The notes below the pieces were generated by a model that was given only the letters and a program-made list of their open reading frames with translations, had not been told where the DNA came from and searched no databases. The position numbers and the translations under genes are program-made. Below, one piece after another: positions 53,366 to 64,000 of a stretch of 64,000 nucleotides of DNA. Position 1 is the first letter of the stretch. Every line of letters starts with the position of its first letter. Source of the stretch: Glebionis coronaria (Eukaryota > Streptophyta > Magnoliopsida > Asterales > Asteraceae); assembly GCA_025667525.1 (NCBI GenBank), contig JANFOE010000190.1:1800501-1864500 (forward strand), in the 5' to 3' direction.

Positions 53366-56315
53366 TGTAAGACCCCAAAAATCTGGTAACGGGACAGGTA
53401 AGCATTGTGGGGTCCCACATCATGGTAACATCATACATGGCAATAAGGTAAATAAAAGACAGAGCAAAAAAATGACACACTTCACGAATTTATTCAAAAG
53501 CTGCGGAATAAAATATATAAATATGGTCCCAGATTTGCATAATATGACATCAACAAAAGTCACATAATTTTACCAACATACTCATAATATTCTTAGTGCA
53601 TAAAAGTACTTTTATTTGGCGTGATTAACATGGCATAATTAGTTTTCCTAAAAGTTTTAACCAATAATGACATGGAATCGTCCAGCTGCCGGATCCTGCG
53701 GGATCTCATCCTTAGCAAAATTAAGCATTAGCATTACCTGAGAAATAACATGTAAATATGTCAACATAAAGCTGAGTGAAATTCATAGGTTTAGTAAGTG
53801 GTAATGTGAAATACAAACATTATTTTTATAAAATAGCAATAGGATATGATTTAGTACCGTCGTACAAAATCATTTATATTTATTTATTGCAATAGCTCAC
53901 GACACCGAAGCTTTAACATAAATGTTTTACCCCTAGTAAGTATCTAGTCAAAATACTTAGGTAATTAAATGTAAGTGCGTCAAGGTAATCGGGACGGGGA
54001 TTGTTAATCCCGATGGATCCATCCACAATATTCGCGCTTGCAAAATGTGAATTAACAGTTCATGATGTAGGGGCTTTTTGACTAAGGTACTAATGCAATA
54101 AGTAAATGTATAATCTGGGGAAAGCATACCGTTCTTGAATAGCATACTAAAAGTTTTAAATGATTGTATTCCACGCATGTTATTCTCACCCCGAAATTTG
54201 TAACAAGTATATAAGAAAAGGGGCTATGAACTCACCTTTAGCAAGTAATTACAAGGTAAAGGAGCTGAGCAAAAAGGATTCTTCACGGACCTATGCAATG
54301 GTGACGCGTAATAAGAATGCGTTCAATGTAGAAATAACGTTTTAGAAGTGACGGGACATAGTGTGACTAAGTAACTTGCGTGCGATGGAGAGACCTAAGC
54401 TTAAGATGAAATTTGACCCAAACACCTTGAACCTACTGTAATAACATAATATTAACCTTATATGATGGTTCAAGCATTTATATGCGGGTTTCGAACACGT
54501 TTTAGACTCGGTTTGTAAAACCAAAACAAGGGATTGCATTCAGTTTTCTGAAAAAGGCTGTGAAGATTTGGTCATAACTAAAAATCTATAATAGAACAGA
54601 AAGTGGGGTTTCTTGACATGTGTAGGAAATTCTCTTACCTTTCTAAGTTGGGCAAGAACAAACCTGGAGCTCTTACCAATCAACGGAAAATCCATTTTTA
54701 ATGACAGGCTATCAAAACAGGAAGTTGAAATCGACTCTAGAAGCCTACGGTAATTTGGGCATAAATCCTAAATGGTATAAGATTTTGACACCAAAATAAA
54801 AAGATAAGTTGTCTTATGATTTTACCTACTGTAAATAGTTATAAAATCCTATATTCACCCTTTTGACCCAAGACAAATTACCCACGTTTTAAGCATACCT
54901 TTCAGATTTGACCTAGTTTAGTAAAACGACCGTTCCGGGCTCATCCGGACACTTCCCGTTCCCAACCAACTCACCACATGTAAAACACATCAGAGGGTAT
55001 CAAATTTTCAAATAAAAACACAGTCATATTTTTAAGAAAATTTTGCCATAACCTGTTTGTTTCTGTGATAAATTCCATACTACGAAAACGACTCCATTCG
55101 GCTACCTAACCTTAATCAAGCAACGCTTAAGCTATACCAAATCGCCACGCAAGTTTCCTAAGTCCTAATATTCCGTAATTGTTCATAACATCAGTGGGTT
55201 TCACCCATTATTTCAAAATCAATGACCAAAGTGAATCAAAAATGCTAATAACATCAAAATCAAAACACTAGTTAGGATTATACCTTTACAACTAGTATGA
55301 ATCAACCAAAACACAAACAACCTCGATTCCTTCCTCCTTGATCATAAAAATTTCGTGGCCCTAGGTCATAATAACATACCCAAATCAAAGTTTTATCCAA
55401 AAAAATAAGGTTTTATGCATAGAAACATCAAAAACAAACTTGGAATTTTACAAAAACATCATCAAATCATAAGATTTGATGATTTTTGATTTCATGCAAA
55501 AAGTTAATGCATGTTGTAATTAACACTTGAGAATGATTAAGAATCAAAGTTTAAACATGGAATTAGTGTAAGTTTACCTTAATTTAAGAAAAAAATCAAA
55601 GGAATGGGTGTTGTTGGATGATGCATCTGCTACAGGGAGAAGAAAGGGGAGGTTGTGTTTTTGTTTTTTCAAACTTTGGTAATATGACTTATGTTAAACC
55701 CCCTTGTTTAAGTAAATGGTCAACAAAAGTCAAAATGGGCTCCCTTAGCTCTAATACAGCCGAAAATACTCCAAAATGGCCCAAAATTTTAGTGTTAAGT
55801 TCTCGAAAATTTACGGGTTTAAATAATGTGTCGTTTCCGACGAAAACCGAGACTCGTTTATCTTTAAAACGAAATTTCTTTAAAATTACTCGTAAACACT
55901 CGTTTGGCCCGAATTCCACTAAGTTGGATCAAGGAGTCAAGAATTACTAGAAATCACATAAAAATAAATTTTATTGCGACGTTCGGACCGGAAAACCCAG
56001 TCCGACAGCCGGAAAAAGCAAAAACGCAAAAGTTCACCATTGCGTCCGTAATTGCTCAAGATGTCGTTTTTCATTATTTTTGAGGCAAAAAGTCAATAAT
56101 AAGACATATAAAATGTAATAAAACCTCGTACAAACATGATGTTCGGGCATTTTGCTAAATAATAACGTAAATTAGCGAAATTCGTAGAATTTTATATTTA
56201 ACTAAAACCCGAGGATGACACGTAATCACTGTAAAATAAATAGGGAATGTGGTGAAAGTGTGAATAAGCACGTATAACAGTTAAAAGAAAATTATCGGAA
56301 TTCTGTGTTCTCACA
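53366..56315 (-). repeat. 3' LTR of element F (left copy)
   Basis: 2950 bp, TGTAAGACCCC to GTGTTCTCACA on +, TGTGAGAACACAG…GGGGTCTTACA on its own strand. It matches 61505-64000 with few changes. Short ORFs in it, such as one near 55618, are not supported as genes. Confidence 0.92.
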
Positions 56316-56334
56316 GTCTTCCCCCCTAAAGGAA
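56316..56334 (-). other. Polypurine tract of element F
   Basis: On - TTCCTTTAGGGGGGAAGAC, directly before TGTGAGAACACAG. Confidence 0.85.
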
Positions 56335-56351
56335 CTCTGGTCCCTCAGAGT

Positions 56352-56697
56352 TTAGCTGGAGGCAGTAGCTGACGGAAAGAGATGAGGATACTAGACTTGG
56401 AATTGCTCTTCCCTTTCCCAAGTGAATTCAGCGCCACGTCGCGAGTCCCAACGGACTTTAATGATTGAAAACCAACTGCGCCTAAGTTTCTTGACTTGTC
56501 GGTCCACAATTTCGATCGGCTCTTCAACGAAATACATTTTGTCGTCGACTTTGATCTCTTATAACGGGATTTGAACGTCTAACTCGGCCAAACATTTCTT
56601 AAGGTTGGAAATTTGAAACACATTATGAACGCAACTTAGTTCTTGCGGTGAGCTCAAACGATGAGCCATTGGGCCAATACGTTCGATAATTTCAAAC
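56352..56697 (-). pseudogene. Element F pol C-terminus with chromodomain
   Basis: On - the frame reads FEIIERIGPMAHRL, SCVHNVFQISNLKKCLAE, MYFVEEPIEIVDRQVKKLRR and VRWDSRRGAEFTWERE, then the usual end YPHLFPSAT. This is the integrase C-terminal module and chromodomain of Tekay-type chromoviruses; the chromodomain helps target integration to heterochromatin. It contains TAA at 56559-56561 and TAG at 56391-56393. Upstream similarity stops abruptly near 56697. Confidence 0.85.
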
Positions 56698-59600
56698 TTG
56701 GATTAAAATAATGACCTTTTAGTACGGAGAAATATCAAAAGATAACATGAACACAATAATTGCTTAAACGGACAAGGCGCTCTAAAATGAGCCAAGATGG
56801 TTAATAAACAAGGAATCGCAAATCACGCAACTGTAAAGCATGACAATTTACTTATAGAAAAAAAATAAAGGGGAAATATGAATTACATATAGACATATAG
56901 ATTACAAGTTGTCACAACTATTTGTCTAGGATTTGGTATTACTTTCGATTTGGCTTAAGTATTTTCTTGATTATAAGAAAACTTTACACGGTTTAGTGAT
57001 TTGAAATCAAACTATATATATTTAGTGAGTAACCAGTTGCTATATCTTTTCTTGATCAGGATTTTGTAGTAAAAGTAACTTAGTTCAAATAATTATTTCA
57101 ATCAGTTTAAGAGCTTTTGGGATAACTGTATGAAATTAAAAACTCAGGTTTATCGTTACCATTAGAAAAAAAATCAAATATCCAATTTTTTTATATCAGT
57201 GTTAGAAATTATAAATTAAATTGATAATTTCATTAGGTTGAAAGTAAAGTATGATACAATCAAATACTTTTAAAAGATGCAGTTTGACATCCTTTTAAAC
57301 ACTAGTTATTATTCTACCAAAGAGGATGTATATATCTTATACTTAACTTGAAACGGGTATTTTGGTAATTTGAACACTTGATAAAGTGTGTAAAACGTTC
57401 TTAAAATTTAGAATAATGTATAGAAATCAATATAGGTGTTTAATGTCTCAAATAGTAAACATGTGATGTATCCGAGTTTTCAAAATATGACAAGATAGCA
57501 AATGAGTATGAATCGAATAACAATCAACAATTAGTATACGAGTGATAGTACGAGGGGATAAAACGTAATTCGTATCTATTTCTTAATGATCATGTTAGGA
57601 TAGACGCATCGATGATAAAAAAATAAGAAATTAAGGATTTAACAATGATTAATTCACGTGTGTGGTTGGCGTCACCAACAACGGGTTTCTTTTTTTATTC
57701 TCAATGGCGACACACGATCGAAAGAGAAAAGCCACACAACAAGTTTTCAAACCAATGAAAATTCTTAAAAAGTCACATTGAGAGTAATTTCAGTAAAATG
57801 AACAACATTTGCAATGAGAGGGCGAAGTCATCATATGGTTTACACAAATGAATTTCTAGACAATAGAGTCTAACTCACATCATGGCAAATACACGAATAT
57901 ATCGTTCACTTCCAGTCATGAATCACTATTAGCGTCCGGAGATGTTTCGAAGATCTACCAAAATAGATAGAGGAGGTCGATCGATGTAGAAGCATAACAA
58001 CGTTGAAACTTTCAAGTCTGGTATCAATGGTAAGAAATTAGACAAATTGTAACGAGAACTATGTCACGAAGAAAGATGAGGTAACCAGCAAAACAAAGAT
58101 CGTTGAATAAGGATATATGTGCTTGAGGCATGTACTTTGTTCAAGAAAAGATAAGGGATCATATGTGTATGTCGCTAACTAGTGCTACTCGCATAAGATG
58201 TAAAAGTTTTCAAAACTATATTTTATATAACTTTTTAAAGAACATAATTAAAAAGTTCTTTGACAAGATATTTTAGGTGACTACTATTTGGCCTCGCATG
58301 GATCCTTCTAAATTACGCATAGGTGATCAGGCCATGCATAATTTAGGACTAGCAATGCGATGCTCAGCTTCGTCAAACCGGTATTACATATCATATGATT
58401 TAAAATACGTATATGGAATCAAAATAAGTTATGAAACTTTTTGCCAGTAACTAATTGGCTAGATGTTTAAATCAACAATTTTATTGTTACAAGAATTATT
58501 TGCGAGACCAATTGTTTGAATAATTTGTGAAAATACATAGTAAAATTAATATTCATTAAGTTTATAAGATAACATTCAAGTATTTAATAAGGCCCAAGTG
58601 GGACATTTTATAAAATGATTCGCAAACAATACCAGTTTGGGTTTATAGAGAAACTTCTAAAATAACGAGTGGGTTACATGAGGGTAATAAAGAGTAGTTC
58701 AAGTAAATCAATGAAATGGTTGCAAGTTGATAAGTTTCAAAATGTTTAGTGAGAATCACCATGAAACACGTGTCAAGAGGATAACGAACGATGTGAGAGC
58801 AAGAACTTCAAACCTTGACCCAAATCAATGGTGCGATAGAAGAAAAGAAAGGTAAAATGAAATGATATATGAGTCATGTATAAAATAAAGGATAAATGAA
58901 TCCATACGCGTGCAAATAGAGATCCGACTGAAGAAGGGCAATAGTAATACTTTAAGGATTGTCCGCGACCTAATACGTAAAAAGTCAACAAAAGTAAAAG
59001 TATGACCCGCGTATGACCCAATAATGAAAAGTTGTGAAAATACATGTAAGTTACTGGAATACAATAAAATATGGTCATACAAACTTGTTTCATCAAGCTA
59101 TATAGCTTAGAACTCATTTTTATAAGTTTTGACTAACCGTATAGAAAATAGTCAACTTTTGGCTTTTCTGACTCGAGGCGAATTACTAATCATTAGACCT
59201 CAATTTCACTTACATTATGATGTTAAACATCCTAAGAATCAGTATCTATAATTCCAAATCCATTCCATAAGGTTTAAGCTTGCTTAAGGGGCGTTTGGGT
59301 AATGAACTAGTCATTCACTCGCTTAATGAAAAAGTGCAGAAAACTCCTTTTCGCGAGGCTTAAAAATCATATTTAGACTCCTGGATAAATTCTACAAAAA
59401 TTCAGAGAAGTCTTACACATCATGTGGTTAATATCTGGTGAATTTTAAGAAAAATTTTGAAGTCTAGATATCTTTTTTAAAAAAAAACCAAAACGCATTC
59501 TGCGCGAAAAAGTCAAACTTTACAGTCTGTATTTTACGTTTTTGACGGTCAAATGCCCACTTTAAAGCTTCCGTTTCCGCGTGGGTGACTAAAAACATCA

Positions 59601-61484
59601 TTCCGGACAACTTTGTAGTTTTATCCGAAGGCTGAAAACACTTTTACGATACACTTATACTTATGACAGCAGCTATATAATCAAAATTTTGCAACTTTTC
59701 AATTTAGTCAACAATACCCACTTATGTGTCAAAAACTTTAAAGGTAGCTAACGGGCACTAAAACTTTGCATCGAAAGTCATAATTATATTCTTCTCAAAT
59801 GTTTCAAGTGAGAAATCTTGTCTAATCACTCATTAACCATACCAAGCACGTTAAACCAAACGCTAGTTTAAGTCATTTGTACCCCATTAGACTAGTTACT
59901 AAAATGCCCGGTATTTCTTCGTTATAAAGAGATAGACGATGAACCTTATACCGTCGGAAAGGTGTTTTCATACCCGACATTCCTAGATATATGAATTTAT
60001 CTCAGTTTTCCAAATGGGAAAAGTCCATCTTAGAGAAAAGTTAAAATTTTAGAAAATCGGTTATAAAATTAAGGATCACCGTTTTAGTCATAAAATTCAA
60101 TTGGTGATGGCAATTAACGCAAGCTCAGTGGCCAAGCTTAGCTTATAATGTATACTAACTACCCAAGGCAAAACATAAGGGTTAAATGGGTCCTAACCTG
60201 TAGCAAAACACCAAGCATACCTGCTGGTCCAGAATGGGTTTTCAACCGTATTTCGACCGTAACTTCTTAATGCGGATGAGTTAAAGGGTGTACGAATAAC
60301 CAAAACGAGCGTAAAGATAATCTCTTTTATTCTGTAAAATTTAAAATAAAATTTGACCTGATTTCGGATCTCGAAATGTGAGTACATCAGCAAACTTTAT
60401 TTATATTATTTTTCTCAAATTTCCAATTGCCATAAAATATTCGTTATAAAGAATTAGAAGTCGAATTTTATATCGAAACGATCTTCTAAACAAGCTTTAT
60501 CATTTTATTCGGCTAAAAAAATGAAATTTATAAAAGTTTTGAACTTCGCTATGCGTGCTAAAGAATTCTGCAGCGTGTTAAATTTTATAAGGGAGCGTTT
60601 GGATCATGATATTTTTTTTTGCTTTTCAGTTGTCGCCAATTCCTTATTGTCTAACTTGTTTCACCAAAAATTTTCATTTACCAATTCGAATACGCACATG
60701 GCTTATGGATTCCAAAACGACGAAAAAATACACATTTCGTAAGAATGAAGGAAAGTAGCGGCTGAAGGGCGTTTAAAGAATACTAGTCAACAAGACTATA
60801 AACAAAAGAAATGGACAACGTTCTTGACTTAATTTTCAATATACGAAGTAAAAACTTCATAGGCGTGCCATCTCTTCCAAACTCATAATAGATACCAAAG
60901 AAAAGGCGAAATATCAATAAGTCGCGCTCCCAAGTATATGATATTTTAAACGAGGAATAATATTACAAATCTATATGCGTAAAGCTGTAATCCAATCAAT
61001 CGTCACGAACTAGACGTTTAGCTAAAATTCAGCATCACGTTTCCGAAATGTAAGCGAATATTATAATTCGAATTCGGAAGAAGAATAATCAGTGAAACAT
61101 GAAATTTAGAACAATGTTCAAATGTCAAGTAAAACGGTGACATAAATGAGTAGCAAAGCGAGATTTACAAAGATCTCATCGACTAAAACACTTAGAATAT
61201 CTCAACTGGAGTTATAGCGAAAACTCGCGCAAACGATAAAAGCAAGTCGTTAGAAATAGTCAGTACAGAAAAATCAGAAGAATACAAGAATAAAGTAATG
61301 AATATTGTAGTAAATTATACAAGTCTCAATATAGGTATAACTCAAGCAATAGTAAGGATTAGAGAGTTACCCGCGCGAATACCGAACATCTTGGCAGATT
61401 CCATGTTTGGCACTAAGACTCATAGGATTTTCTTGAAAAAATATGGGTCATATACTAAGTTTAAAACGACTCAATTCACTATGA
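56698..61484 (-). other. Unreadable interior of element F
   Basis: 4.8 kb, AT-rich, no supported ORF and no pol motif visible on either strand. The block at 58278-58380 is shared with D. From about 59100 to 60700 the texture resembles chromovirus LTR or leader sequence, but I cannot align it to the LTRs here. Either pol is decayed beyond recognition, or most of it was deleted and replaced. Confidence 0.5.
58278..58380. repeat. Noncoding block shared by F and D
   Basis: Alignable to 39247-39360. It ends CAATGCGATGCTCAGCTTCGTCAAA, where D has CGATGCAATACTCAGTTCGTCAAA. Confidence 0.6.
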
Positions 61485-61501
61485 CCATGGCTCTGATACC
61501 A
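61485..61501 (-). other. Primer-binding site (initiator Met tRNA type), element F
   Basis: On - TGGTATCAGAGCCATGG, three bases after the LTR end. Confidence 0.9.
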
Positions 61502-61504
61502 ATC

Positions 61505-64000
61505 TGTAAGACCCCAAAAATCTGGTAACGGGACAGGTAAGCATTGTGGGGTCCCACATCATGGTAACAGCATACATGGCAATAAGGTAAATAAAAGACA
61601 GAACAAAAAAATGACACACTTCACGAATTTATTCAAAAGCTGCGGAATAAAATATATAAATATGGTCCCAGATTTGCATAATATGACATCAACAAAATTC
61701 ACATAATTTTACCAACATACTCATAATATTCTTAGTGTATAAAAGTACTTTTATTTGGCATGATTAACATGGCATAATTAGTTTTCCCAAAAGTTTCAAC
61801 CAATAATGACATGGAATCGTCTAGCTGCCGGATCCTGCGGGCTCCCATCCTTAGCAAAATTAAGCATTAGCATTACCTGAGAAATAACATGTAAATATGT
61901 CAACATAAAGCTGAGTGAAATTCATAGGTTTAATAAGTGGTAATGTGAAATACAAACATTATTTTTATAAAATAGCAACAGGATATGATTTAGTACTGTC
62001 GTACAAAATCATTTATATTTATTTATTGCAATAGCTCACGACACCGAAGCTTTAACATAAATGTTTTACCCCTAGTAAGTATCTAGTCAAAATACTTAGG
62101 TAATTAAATGTAAGTGCGTCAAGGTAATCGGGACGGGGATTGTTAATCCCGATGGATCCATCCACAACATTCGCGCTTGCAAAATGTGAATTAACGATTA
62201 ATGATGTAGGGGCTTTTTGACTAAGGTACTAATGCAATAAGTAAATGTATAATCTGGGGAAAGCATACCGTTCTTGAATAGCATACTAAAAGTTTTAAAT
62301 GATTGTATTCCACGCATGTTATTCTCACCCCGAAATTTGTAACAAGTATATAAGAAAAGGGGCTATGAACTCACCTTTAGCAAGTAATCACAAGGTAAAG
62401 GAGCTGAGCAAAAAGGATTCTTCACGGACCTATGCAATGGTGACGCGTAATAAGAATGCGTTCAATGTAGAAATAACGTTTTAGAAGTGACGGGACATAG
62501 TGTGACTAAGTAACTTGCGTGCGATGGAGAGACCTAAGCTTAAGATTAAATTTGACCCAAACACCTTGAACCTACTGTAATAACATAATATTAACCATAT
62601 ATTATGGTCCAAGCATCTATATGCGGGTTTCGAACACGTTTTAGACTCGGTTTGTAAAACCAAAACAAGGGACTGCATTCAGTTTACTGAAAAAGGCTGT
62701 GAAGATTTGGTCATAACTAAAAATCTATAATAGAACAGAAAGTGGGGTTTCTTGACATGAGTAGGAAATTCTCTTACCTTTCTAAGTTGGGCAAGAACAA
62801 ACCTGGAGCTATTACCAATCAACGGGAAATCCATTTTTAGTGGCAGGCTATCAAAACAGGAAGTGGAAATCGACTCTAGAAGCCTACGGTAATTTGGGCA
62901 TAAATCCTAAATGGTATAAGATTTTGACACCAAACCAAAAATAGAAGTTGTATTATGATTTTACCTACTGTAAAAAGTTATAAAGTCATATATTCACCCT
63001 TTTTACCCAAGACAAATTACCCACGTTTTAAGCCTACCATTCAGATTTGACCTAGTTTAGTAAAACGACCGTTCCGGGCTCATCCGGACACTTCCCGTTC
63101 CCAAGCAACTCACCACATGTAAAACACATCAGTGGGTATCAAATTTTCAAATAAAAACACAGTCATATTTTTAAGAAAATTTTTCCATAACCTGTTTGTT
63201 TCTGTGATAAATTCCATACTACGAAAACGACTCCATTCGGCTACCTAACCTTAATCAAGCAACGCTTAAGCTATACCAAATCGCCACGCAAGTTTCCTAA
63301 GTCCTAATATGCCCTAATTGTTCATAACATCAGTGGGTTTCACCCATTATTTCAAAAATCAATGACCAAAGTGAATCAAAAATGCTAATAACATCAAATT
63401 CAAAACACTAGTTAGGATTATACCTTCACAACTAGTATGAATCAACCAAAACACAAACAACCTCGATTCCTTCCTCCTTGATCATAAAAATTTCGTGGCC
63501 CTAGGTCATAATAACATACCCAAATCAAAGTTTTATCCAACAAAATAAGGTTTTATGCATAGAAACATCAAAAACAAACTGGGAATTTTACAAAAACATC
63601 ATCAAATCATAAGATTTGATGATTTTTGATTTCATGCAAAAAGTTAATGCATGTTTTAATTAACACTTGAGAATGATTAAGAATCAAAGTTTAAACATGG
63701 AATTAGTGTAAGTTTACCTTAATTTAAGAAAAAAATCAAAGGAATGGGTGGTGTTGGATGATGCATCTGCTACAGGGAGAAGAAAGGGGAGGTTGTGTTT
63801 TTTTTTTTTTTCAAACTTTGGTAATATGACTTATGGTAAACCCCCTTGTTTAAGTAAATGGTCAACAAAAGTCAAAATGGGCTCCCTTAGCTCTAATACA
63901 GCCGAAAATACTCCAAAATGGCCCAAAATTTTAGTGTTAAGTTCTCGAAAATTTACGGGTTTAAATAATGTGTCGTTTCCGACGAAAACCGAGACTCGTT
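61505..64000 (-). repeat. 5' LTR of element F (right copy), partial
   Basis: Starts TGTAAGACCCC and matches 53366 to about 55860. The remaining ~450 bp lie beyond the window. Confidence 0.92.

Larger units (their letters stand above)
53366..64000 (-). mobile_element. Chromovirus element F, truncated by window end
   Basis: A Ty3-gypsy element on -. Left LTR 53366-56315, right LTR from 61505 past the window. A polypurine tract on - (56316-56334) abuts the left LTR, and a perfect methionine-tRNA primer-binding site (61485-61501) abuts the right one. Of pol, only the C-terminal integrase/chromodomain piece remains next to the left LTR. The other 4.8 kb of interior is unreadable. Candidate target duplication CACAA at 53361-53365; its partner lies outside. 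Confidence 0.88.

Noticed and set aside
55618..55950. 110-codon ORF in the LTR of F
   Set aside because: Only LTR sequence; no gag, pol or host similarity, and it is placed on the strand opposite to F.
58773..59117. 114-codon hydrophobic ORF on - in element F
   Set aside because: Overlaps another ORF in a second frame on the same strand, AT-rich, no recognisable membrane protein family; chance.

Overview
The window is plant nuclear DNA made entirely of nested LTR retrotransposons. I see no host gene, tRNA, rRNA or CRISPR array. The DNA is AT-rich. The pol and gag proteins match plant Ty1-copia (SIRE type), Ty3-gypsy Athila type and Ty3-gypsy chromovirus (Tekay/Del type) families. Several of them, especially the zinc-knuckle/acidic protein at 44181-45980 and the coiled-coil copia gag, resemble predicted proteins I remember from Asteraceae assemblies (Tanacetum and relatives). 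The Asteraceae assignment is inference from memory, not a search. Layout, outermost to innermost. (G) 1-2428: 3' part of a decayed chromovirus on + (integrase remnant, polypurine tract, start of the 3' LTR). (S) 2429-53365: a SIRE-like copia on +, inserted in the LTR of G; it runs off the window, and its reverse transcriptase is not included. S has been cut by three later insertions. (A) 4087-16930: an Athila-type element on -, in the gag of S (target duplication TGCTT), carrying gag and protease but no RT or integrase. (B) 21224-52199: an Athila-type element on + with gag-protease-RT-RNase H-integrase, in the GAG-pre-integrase region of S (ACCAT). (F) 53366 to beyond 64000: a chromovirus on - with 2.95 kb LTRs, inserted just downstream of the integrase of S. 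B was itself hit in its 3' LTR by (D) 32263-51901, a fossil chromovirus on - with 3.4 kb LTRs (CCTTT). D was hit in one LTR by (C) 42281-49687 (CTCGT). That makes five levels: G, S, B, D, C. How the parts work together: B has the full enzyme set of its family but is broken by four premature stops and two one-base losses. A keeps gag-protease but no polymerase. C keeps only LTRs, primer-binding site, polypurine tracts, conserved leader and 3' noncoding regions, and one unusual ORF (zinc knuckles plus an acidic region). C and B share diverged but alignable LTR, leader and 3' noncoding sequence, so C is probably mobilised in trans by a B-like relative. The two C LTRs are both 1695 bp and differ at only three positions that I found by eye, so C is the youngest insertion, as its innermost place requires. 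Most interesting: the C element and its protein; RNA-like hairpins conserved with compensatory changes among A, B and C; and arrays of a TTCCG(A/C) motif in the transcribed leaders of three different element families, several of which fold into hairpins.
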